From Neptunomonas sp. (GTDB taxonomy: Bacteria; Pseudomonadota; Gammaproteobacteria; Pseudomonadales; Balneatricaceae), in the NCBI GenBank assembly GCA_004195305.1, contig SDWN01000589.1, positions 1-8,982 on the forward strand: a DNA stretch of 8,982 nt, in the 5' to 3' direction. Each line of letters opens with the position of its first letter. Position 1 is the stretch's first letter. The position numbers were made by a program, and so were the translations under genes. Shown in pieces: positions 1 to 5,307 of this stretch. Under the pieces are notes generated by a model. The model searched no databases, was not told where the DNA came from, and saw only the letters and a program-made list of their open reading frames with translations.

Positions 1-1111
1 CCGAGATCAGTAACACCATCTCACGGATCGTACGACCACGGGAGATACGCGCCACAAACATCGCCATCAACGGACCATAACCCAGGAACCAGCCCCAGAA
101 GAATACGGTCCACCAGTCCAGCCAGCCCGGATCAGCACGAAAGGTTGCCATCGGAATGAACTGGTCCAGGTAAAGACCAAACCCATGCAGGTAGCCGTCG
201 ACGATGAACGCAGTGGGGCCGAAAAACAGGATGAAGGCCATCAGAGCCACTGCCAGAATGACGTTGGCGCGGCTGAGGATCTGGATACCTTTGGTGACAC
301 CACTGACCGCTGACAGGGTGTAGATACCGATCAGGCCGACCAGGATAGAGACTTGGGTGATATAGGTATTGGGGATGCCGAACAGTTTTTCCAGACCGAA
401 ACTCACCTGCAGACCGAGAAATCCGATTGGACCGACGGTGCCAGCGACAACCGCCAGCACGCAGCAGGAGTCAACAATCGTACCCAGCGGGCCGGTCATA
501 ACCTTATCGCCGAACACCGGGTACAGCAGCGTACGTGGCTTCAACGGCAAGCCTTTCTCGTAGTGCAGGTACATATAGACGATCCCGGTCAGACTGCCGA
601 GGATAGCCCAGGCCAGAAAGCCCCAGTGCATAAAACTCTGCGCCAGTGCGTTGTAAGCCGCCTGGGCGGTACCGCTCTCACTACCTGCACCTGCAAACAA
701 CGGTGGCGGCGAAATGAAGTGAGCCATAGGTTCGGCGGCGGCCCAGAACACACCACCACCGGCGAGCAGGGTACACATGATGATGGAGATCCACTTGAAG
801 GTGGATATTTCCGGCGTTTTGATGCCGCCCAGCACGACCGCGCCGGTACGGCTAACCGCCAGGAAGATACCAATAATGAAGGTCAACAGTAACAGTATCT
901 GCCAATAGGCACCGAACAGCTTGGTTGAGGTGGCAAAACCGGTATTGACCCACCCTGACACCATCTCGATGTCGTATAGGGCTAATACAGCAAACAGGAC
1001 TAATGCACCGCCGCTGATTAGGAATACCGGCAGATCGACACCTTCCAGCCATTTGGTTTTGGGCATAGCTGCCTCTGCTTTGGCCACGAAGGCCGGGGAC
1101 GTAGTTTTCAT
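1..1111 (-). CDS. BCCT-family betaine/carnitine/choline-type transporter, C-terminus cut by window edge
   Basis: Reading the minus strand from ATG at 1111 gives 370 codons without a stop to the window edge. BCCT carriers move quaternary-ammonium or related zwitterionic solutes across the inner membrane; family length is usually 500-680 aa, so roughly the last third is missing. Hydrophobic segments are visible near residues 28-47, 70-86, 106-126, 160-182, 208-235, 253-272, 281-304 and 333-353. The diagnostic stretch is at 333-364: WWTVFFWGW, then ARISRGRTIREM, the BCCT signature. An EP pair at 127-128 follows a glycine-rich run, as in the family. A good RBS (AGGAG, 1118-1122) precedes the start. 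The gene is third in line after the aldehyde dehydrogenase and M19 genes, with a 136-nt gap lacking an obvious terminator, so co-transcription is likely but not certain. From memory of BetP, several substrate-box aromatics are replaced, so the substrate cannot be named. Confidence 0.93.
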   Translation of the reverse strand, partial: MKTTSPAFVAKAEAAMPKTKWLEGVDLPVFLISGGALVLFAVLALYDIEMVSGWVNTGFATSTKLFGAYWQILLLLTFIIGIFLAVSRTGAVVLGGIKTPEISTFKWISIIMCTLLAGGGVFWAAAEPMAHFISPPPLFAGAGSESGTAQAAYNALAQSFMHWGFLAWAILGSLTGIVYMYLHYEKGLPLKPRTLLYPVFGDKVMTGPLGTIVDSCCVLAVVAGTVGPIGFLGLQVSFGLEKLFGIPNTYITQVSILVGLIGIYTLSAVSGVTKGIQILSRANVILAVALMAFILFFGPTAFIVDGYLHGFGLYLDQFIPMATFRADPGWLDWWTVFFWGWFLGYGPLMAMFVARISRGRTIREMVLLIS

Positions 1112-1247
1112 TATAGTCTCCTGATGGATATCTTATATTTATGGGGTTATCAGGGTATTGCTCAGATGACGTAGGGCCTGTTTGCACTGCGCTATCGGTT
1201 TTACTTGTTAGATTGAGGACGGATTAGGCTTGGGCTTGGATTTATAG

Positions 1248-2234
1248 TCAGTGTGGTTTCAGCGCATCATCGAGGAAGTTCAGCCAGTTCAGCCCCATAA
1301 TCTTGGCAACCTCTTCCGCAGCGAAGCCACGCGTCAGTAGGCCGTTGGTAATATTCGGGAAGTCGCGGCTGTCCCGGAACCAAGATAGAGGCTGGGGCCA
1401 ATCTGCATTGGACTTAGAGCCTTCACCGTAATCCATATCCTTCGACCAGCGACCGTTACGCATCCACTCCAGCACCGAGAGCGGTTGCTGCTGGCACAGA
1501 TCGGTGCCGATACCGATCTGATCGATACCCATCAGGTCTGCCGTGCTGGCAACCATGTCGCAGAAATCGTTCAGGGTGCAGTCAGGGCCGTTCCTCAGGT
1601 GGAACGGGTAGAGACTGAAGCCCAGCAAGCCGCCGGACTCGCCCAGTGCTTTGAGCACCCGGTCCGATTTGTTGCGCTTGGCGACATGGAAGCTGTTCGG
1701 GTTGGCGTGCGAAATCACGATGGGGCGCTCGGAAATCTCGATCGCCTCCAGCGTGCTACGCTCGCCACTGTGGCTCATATCCACCACCATGCCGACCCGG
1801 TTCATCTCCCGAATCACCTGCCTGCCGAAACGCGTTACACCGCTGTCTTCGGCTTCATAACAGCCGCAAGCCAGCAGGCTCTGGTTGTTATAGGTCAGCT
1901 GCATGATCATCAGGTTCAGCTCGCGCATCACCTCAACCATGCCGATATCGTCTTCAATCGGGGAGCAGTTCTGCGCCCCGAACATGATTCCGACCTTACC
2001 CAATTGCTTAGCGAGACGGATATCCTGCGCGCTTTTCACCGGCATAATCAGATCGCTGTTCTGCTCGAAATGCCGGTTCCATTCGGCAATTCGCAGCAGG
2101 GTTTCGCGGATCTGCTCGTGATACACAATGGTCGCGTGGACCATGGTAACGCCACCTTGATGAAGCTGTTCAAAGATCGCTCGGTTCCAATTGGAGTACT
2201 GGAGACCGTCAATGACAATCAGATCGGAATGCAT
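1248..2234 (-). CDS. Divergent M19 (renal/membrane dipeptidase family) metallohydrolase
   Basis: A 328-aa cytosolic-type protein with no signal peptide, close to the usual M19 length. ATG at 2234 is chosen over the in-frame GTG at 2243 because GGAGG (2243-2247) sits 8 nt before the ATG and overlaps the GTG. M19 enzymes are zinc amidohydrolase-fold dipeptidases. Retained features are DMSH (His155), VISH (His176) and GTD (Asp245), which match two zinc histidines and the catalytic Asp. The N-terminal family motif DGHNDL reads DGLQYSNW here (residues 9-16), and the bridging-Glu region reads GAQN (Gln88), so part of the binuclear site seems absent. The same DGL...W start is, as I recall, seen in the M19 protein next to the dimethylglycine genes of Pseudomonas (PA5396 type). 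It lies 14 nt after the aldehyde dehydrogenase stop, which argues for one transcript. The name dipeptidase is by family; hydrolysis of an N-acyl, lactam or other amide is equally possible. Confidence 0.88.
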   Translation of the reverse strand: MHSDLIVIDGLQYSNWNRAIFEQLHQGGVTMVHATIVYHEQIRETLLRIAEWNRHFEQNSDLIMPVKSAQDIRLAKQLGKVGIMFGAQNCSPIEDDIGMVEVMRELNLMIMQLTYNNQSLLACGCYEAEDSGVTRFGRQVIREMNRVGMVVDMSHSGERSTLEAIEISERPIVISHANPNSFHVAKRNKSDRVLKALGESGGLLGFSLYPFHLRNGPDCTLNDFCDMVASTADLMGIDQIGIGTDLCQQQPLSVLEWMRNGRWSKDMDYGEGSKSNADWPQPLSWFRDSRDFPNITNGLLTRGFAAEEVAKIMGLNWLNFLDDALKPH

Positions 2235-2248
2235 GCTGGACACCTCCG

Positions 2249-3691
2249 TTACGCGCGGATGTAGGTGGTTTTTACAACGGTGTAGAACTCTTTGGCGTAC
2301 GAACCCTGCTCGCGTGGACCGAAGCTGGAATCTTTACGACCGCCAAACGGGACATGGTAATCGGTACCGGCGGTCGGTAGATTCACCATCACGCAGCCGG
2401 TCTTGGCACGGCGTTTGAAATCGGTCGCGTACTTCAGCGACTCGGTGCAGATGCCGCCTGTCAGGCCGAAGTTGGTGTCATTAAGAGTCGCCAGTGCTTC
2501 CTCGTAATCCTTGACCTTGATGACGCAGGCGATCGGCGCAAAGGCTTCCTCACGGTTGATGGTCATTGCGTTGGTGGTTTCGGTGAACAATGCTGGCTGC
2601 ATGTAGTAGCCATCGGTGTCCTCGGTCAACACCTCACCGCCGTAGACCAGCTTGCCACCTTCATTCTTAGCGCTTTCCAGATACTTGAGGTTCTGTTCCA
2701 TCTGACGGGCATCGGCCACCGCACCGATGTGAACGCCTTCTTTCAACGGATGACCGACCACCAACTTCTTCATGCGCTCAATCACCGCCGCAACAAAGCG
2801 ATCGTGGATCCCCTCTGTAACAATCAGCCGCGAAGACGCGGTACATTTCTGTCCGGTACCACCGTAGGCACCGCCCACTGCACACTCGACCGCGTTATCA
2901 AGATCCGCATCATCGAGCACCACCAGAGCGTTTTTACTGCCCATTTCAAGCTGGCATTTGACCAGGTTCATCGCAGTAGCCGTAGCCACTTTACGACCCG
3001 TTTCCAGTGATCCGGTGAACGTCAGTGCGTTGATGCCACGCGAGTTGATCATTACATCGCCGACCTGCGCACCAGGGCCCATCACCAGGTTGAATGTGCC
3101 TGCCGGTAAGCCTTGGCGAGAGATGATCTCGGTCAGCGCCCAGGCGCTTGCCGGTACCTGATTAGCCGGTTTAAAGACAACAGCATTACCAAAGGCCAAT
3201 GCCGGTGCGATCTTCCAGGCACCGGTTGCCGTCGGGAAATTCCAGGGGGTGATAATGCCCACCACGCCAACAGGCTCACGGCGCGTTTCAATTTCAACGC
3301 CTGGGCGTACTGAATCAGCTGTTTCACCCATCTGACGCAGCACTTCGGCGGCGTAATAATGGAAGAATTGACCGGAGCGGTAGGTTTCGCCGACACCCTC
3401 AGCCAGGGTTTTGCCCTCTTCACGAGCCAGCAGTTTACCCAGCTCATCTTTGCGTTCGATCAGCTCATCACCGATGGCCATCAATACTGAATAGCGTTGT
3501 TCCAGCCCGCTCTTGGCCCATTCAACTTGACCTTGTGCAGCGGCTGCGATTGCAGCTTCGGTTTGTGCTTTATCAGCCTGAGCATAATGGCCGATCAGAT
3601 CACTGGTATCGGCTGGGCTAATATTTGCCACGCTACCATTACCTTCTACCCACTCACCAGCGATGTAATTACGAAATACTGAATCAGACAT
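2249..3691 (-). CDS. NAD(P)-dependent aldehyde dehydrogenase, alpha-ketoglutaric semialdehyde (2,5-dioxovalerate) dehydrogenase type
   Basis: A complete 480-aa ALDH-superfamily enzyme, usual length. Catalytic landmarks: PWNFP with Asn151, cofactor-binding FKPAN (Lys174), FTGS at 225-228, general base Glu249 in LEMG, and nucleophile Cys283 in GQKCTASSR. The C-terminal stretch 437-463 (VNLPTAGTDYHVPFGGRK, then FGPREQG) is very like enzymes that oxidise 2,5-dioxopentanoate to 2-oxoglutarate in hydroxyproline, pentose and sugar-acid catabolism. That points to a C5 semialdehyde, though related ALDHs accept other aldehydes. The start ATG at 3691 has GGGAGG (3697-3702) at good spacing. It is the first gene of the minus-strand set and is divergent from the LysR gene, with a candidate promoter and LysR box between them. 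The stop overlaps the region holding the RBS of the M19 gene. Family assignment is firm; the exact substrate is inferred. Confidence 0.93.
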   Translation of the reverse strand: MSDSVFRNYIAGEWVEGNGSVANISPADTSDLIGHYAQADKAQTEAAIAAAAQGQVEWAKSGLEQRYSVLMAIGDELIERKDELGKLLAREEGKTLAEGVGETYRSGQFFHYYAAEVLRQMGETADSVRPGVEIETRREPVGVVGIITPWNFPTATGAWKIAPALAFGNAVVFKPANQVPASAWALTEIISRQGLPAGTFNLVMGPGAQVGDVMINSRGINALTFTGSLETGRKVATATAMNLVKCQLEMGSKNALVVLDDADLDNAVECAVGGAYGGTGQKCTASSRLIVTEGIHDRFVAAVIERMKKLVVGHPLKEGVHIGAVADARQMEQNLKYLESAKNEGGKLVYGGEVLTEDTDGYYMQPALFTETTNAMTINREEAFAPIACVIKVKDYEEALATLNDTNFGLTGGICTESLKYATDFKRRAKTGCVMVNLPTAGTDYHVPFGGRKDSSFGPREQGSYAKEFYTVVKTTYIRA

Positions 3692-3739
3692 GTTGACCTC
3701 CCAAATGTTGTTGGATGAATCATAGACCTCGTGTTCTAA

Positions 3740-3769
3740 TAATAAAAATTAATAAATACTATCTGTCGA
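3740..3769 (-). promoter_or_regulatory. Candidate sigma70 promoter for the aldehyde dehydrogenase operon
   Basis: On the minus strand, TCGACA (3764-3769, one mismatch to TTGACA) is followed after 18 nt by TTATTA (3740-3745). A 19-nt spacing to TATTAT is the alternative. The LysR-type dyad at 3769-3783 abuts the -35 on its upstream side, the usual place for a LysR activator. On the plus strand, TCTAAT at 3735-3740 could be the -10 for the lysR gene, but its -35 (TTGGAT, 3711-3716) is weak. Motif reading only. Confidence 0.4.
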
Positions 3770-3783
3770 TAAGGTTTTCTTAT
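3769..3783. promoter_or_regulatory. LysR-type operator: ATAAG-N5-CTTAT dyad with T-N11-A core
   Basis: Perfect inverted repeat ATAAG GTTTT CTTAT. The inner T(3770)-N11-A(3782) fits the LysR-family consensus box exactly. It lies in the 104-bp region between the divergent lysR and aldehyde dehydrogenase starts, directly upstream of the lysR RBS (3784-3790) and beside the candidate -35 of the other direction. The arrangement suits activation of the catabolic genes together with autorepression of lysR. A near-identical dyad recurs at 4899-4915. Confidence 0.6.
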
Positions 3784-3795
3784 TCGGAGGCTGCC

Positions 3796-4689
3796 ATGCT
3801 GCCAGAGCTTAAAATTGCCCAACTACGTCACTTCGTCTGGGTTGCCGAACTGAAAGGTTTCCATGCGGCTGCAGAAAAAGCGCATCGCACCCAACCGGCA
3901 ATTTCATTGTCGATAAAAGACCTGGAAAACAAACTCGGTGAGGGACTATTCGAGAAGCGCAATGCAAAAACGGCTAAAACGGAATTAACCCCGTTCGGCA
4001 ATTATTTCTTTCCCAAGGCAAAAGAACTGATCGCGCACCATGATCGTATCGCTGAAGATATGACGCTGCTGGCAGAACATAAGACCGGGCATCTGCGCCT
4101 TGCTTCCGTGCCATCGATCGCCAGTCGGGTGTTACCGGACCTGCTGCTGCGCTTTATCAGGGGCACTCCCGATCTGCATGTCAGTTTTTTTGATGACAAC
4201 TCGAATGCGATTTTGAAGATGGTGGAAAACCAGCAGGTGGATTTTGGTATCGCCCACCTGTTTCACGAGCAGGACCATACCGACAAGACATTTATCCCGA
4301 TCTGGGAGGACCGGATCGGCGTGGTCTGCCCCAATGATCACCCCCTGGCCAACAGCGATGCGCTGCACTGGAAGGCATTGCGCCAGCATCGCCTGATCAG
4401 CAATGGCACTTCTCGTCTGCTTGAAGACAGCGAAGCCAGCCCATTATTGGGCCATTCACAATTCTATGTATCCAATATGATCTCGTTGATCGCGATGCTC
4501 GAAGCCGGATTCGGTATTACTACGTTGCCCTGGTATGCCTTTCCCAAAGAAAGCACCACCCTGAAGTTTATTCCGCTACAAACCCCCACCGTGATCCGGC
4601 GGATCGGTATTGTGCAACTCAATAACAAATCTTTGCCACCGCCCGCCAAGGCGCTGGTCGACTTCATTCTCGCCAACAGTAAAGGCTAA
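3796..4689 (+). CDS. LysR-family transcriptional regulator
   Basis: A 297-aa protein, the standard LysR length. The N-terminal winged helix-turn-helix spans about residues 8-67 (LRHFVWVAELKGFHAAAEKAH, then TQPAISLSIKDLE and LGEGLFEKR). It is followed by a linker helix and a periplasmic-binding-protein-like effector domain, about 90-295. ATG at 3796 is preferred to the longer in-frame ATG at 3715: CGGAGG at 3785-3790 precedes it by 5 nt, the protein then begins where LysR proteins normally do, and the extension would consume the divergent promoter and operator. LysR regulators usually control the divergently transcribed neighbour in response to a pathway metabolite, so the aldehyde dehydrogenase-M19-transporter set is the likely target. 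The stop codon is followed at once by hairpins (4689 onward). Confidence 0.93.
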   Translation: MLPELKIAQLRHFVWVAELKGFHAAAEKAHRTQPAISLSIKDLENKLGEGLFEKRNAKTAKTELTPFGNYFFPKAKELIAHHDRIAEDMTLLAEHKTGHLRLASVPSIASRVLPDLLLRFIRGTPDLHVSFFDDNSNAILKMVENQQVDFGIAHLFHEQDHTDKTFIPIWEDRIGVVCPNDHPLANSDALHWKALRQHRLISNGTSRLLEDSEASPLLGHSQFYVSNMISLIAMLEAGFGITTLPWYAFPKESTTLKFIPLQTPTVIRRIGIVQLNNKSLPPPAKALVDFILANSKG

Positions 4690-4812
4690 GGAGCCTGTCC
4701 GTCGCTCCTAGGGCTCGCATGGGGCTTCGACCCATGATGACGCATCCTTGCGTCTCCTATTAACCCGGGTTAATAGCGCGGCCATGTAGTGAAGGCTGTT
4801 TCCAGCCATGGC
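4689..4812. repeat. Cluster of consecutive hairpins, including a 20-bp perfect palindrome
   Basis: Five dyads follow the lysR stop in 124 bp. AGGAGC/GCTCCT pairs 4689-4694 with 4704-4709. CATGGG/CCCATG pairs 4718-4723 with 4731-4736. GACGCA/TGCGTC pairs 4739-4744 with 4749-4754 around a 4-nt loop. CTATTAACCCGGGTTAATAG is a 20-bp perfect palindrome at 4757-4776. GCCATG/CATGGC (4781-4786, 4807-4812) encloses GGCTG/CAGCC (4794-4798, 4803-4807; one shared base). No T-tract follows, so a simple rho-independent terminator is not shown. The density resembles dispersed intergenic palindromic repeats (REP/BIME-like), but copy number cannot be judged here. Confidence 0.6.
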
Positions 4813-4898
4813 TCCTAAATTCATGGAAAAAAACCCCCTCCCAAAGCGACGTTTAAACAGTCGCTCAGCATAGGAAAAATAATAATTCTGGCTGCTTT

Positions 4899-4915
4899 GA
4901 TAAGTTTTGCTTATC
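4899..4915. promoter_or_regulatory. Second T-N11-A dyad (GATAAG-N5-CTTATC), possible distal LysR operator
   Basis: Perfect 6-bp arms GATAAG and CTTATC around TTTTG, with T(4901)-N11-A(4913). Both arms and the T-rich spacer nearly match the dyad at 3769-3783. It lies 210 nt after the lysR stop and about 390 nt before the 574-aa gene. It could be a distal site for the same regulator, linking both gene groups, or a chance AT-rich hairpin. Confidence 0.4.
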
Positions 4916-5131
4916 GAACGATATGCCCTTTTGATTTGTGTGATATCGCATTTTTGGTCGATGATGGTTGTCACACAAGAAGACGGGTCATGAAGTTTGT
5001 CGGAACCTATGCGCAATCATCTAAGCCGGTGTATGACAGAGTTTCAATTAATCTTTCCTTATGGATGTAAGGGTTAACCACAGAAAAACTTTCCGATGAG
5101 GTTCTCTCTGACAATCATGATTACAAACTAA

Positions 5132-5187
5132 GGAACCTGTGAATAAGTCCCCAAGTGTTTCTGCAATTGGACTTGTTCGCAGGTTCC
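5132..5187. mobile_element. 56-bp MITE with IS5-like terminal inverted repeats and CTAA target duplication
   Basis: The left end GGAACCTGTGAATAAGTCC (5132-5150) and the inverse of the right end, GGAACCTGCGAACAAGTCC (5169-5187), match at 17 of 19 bases, separated by only 18 nt. Both ends are flanked directly by CTAA (5128-5131 and 5188-5191), a 4-bp target duplication that fits the YTAR target of IS5-type elements. The repeats also resemble the ends of E. coli IS5 as I remember them (GGAAGGTGCGAACAAGTCC). There is no coding capacity, so it would need a transposase in trans. It sits between any upstream signal and the structured leader of the 574-aa gene, and its RNA form would be a strong hairpin. 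Confidence 0.82.
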
Positions 5188-5223
5188 CTAAACCAGATGA
5201 GAATTTTAATCAGTCGGTTTCCA

Positions 5224-5287
5224 ACACATCTCTACAGCTGCTTAATCAGATCATGCAGCTGACGACTTAATAAGCTATGAGATGTGT
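5224..5287 (+). promoter_or_regulatory. Nested inverted repeat in the 5' leader, possible cis-regulatory RNA
   Basis: Outer arms ACACATCTC (5224-5232) and GAGATGTGT (5279-5287) are perfect 9-bp complements. Inside, CAGCTGC (5235-5241) and GCAGCTG (5255-5261) form a 7-bp stem with a 13-nt loop. The outer stem ends 6 nt before the AGAGGA RBS (5294-5299) of the 574-aa gene, so folding could affect ribosome access. There is no U-tract and no match to a known riboswitch that I recognise. Confidence 0.5.
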
Positions 5288-5307
5288 AGCAAAAGAGGAT
5301 AAAAATA

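Larger units (their letters stand above)
4690..5307. other. 618-bp intergenic region without a supported gene
   Basis: Between lysR and the 574-aa gene I see no convincing coding sequence. The only longer open frame (4708-5016, minus strand, 102 aa) runs through the hairpin cluster, has no recognisable domain and is treated as spurious. Contents in order: the hairpin cluster (4689-4812); a further hairpin AGCGAC/GTCGCT (4845-4850, 4860-4865) around GTTTAAAC; an A/C-rich tract at 4827-4842; a second LysR-type dyad (4899-4915); an IS5-like MITE (5132-5187); and a nested inverted repeat in the leader of the next gene (5224-5287). No strong sigma70 promoter for the downstream gene stood out. Confidence 0.7.

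Noticed and set aside
353..892. 179-aa plus-strand open frame
   Set aside because: Lies opposite the BCCT gene, whose membrane segments and signature motif are unmistakable; low-complexity Gln/Arg/Thr-rich product.
2235..2243. GTG start for the M19 gene
   Set aside because: The GTG overlaps the Shine-Dalgarno GGAGG, so the ribosome would have no spacing; ATG at 2234 fits.
1485..2264. 259-aa plus-strand open frame opposite the M19 gene
   Set aside because: It is antisense to a clear M19 protein, has no domain and no RBS, and its residue pattern (His/Gln/Val/Arg-rich) is typical of a shadow frame.
3715..3795. 27-residue N-terminal extension of the LysR protein
   Set aside because: No RBS at 3715, extends beyond the normal LysR start, and would cover the divergent promoter and dyad; ATG at 3796 has a good RBS.
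4827..4865. Hairpin AGCGAC/GTCGCT plus T-run read on the minus strand as an intrinsic terminator
   Set aside because: The T-run is about 10-15 nt beyond the stem and no minus-strand gene upstream needs it.
4708..5016. 102-aa minus-strand open frame
   Set aside because: Passes through the hairpin cluster and the second LysR-like dyad, no RBS or domain recognised; more likely a by-product of a repeat.
5056..5071. CCTTA-N6-TAAGG dyad as a third LysR box
   Set aside because: Arms are in the opposite polarity to the other two dyads and the spacing does not give T-N11-A; probably chance.
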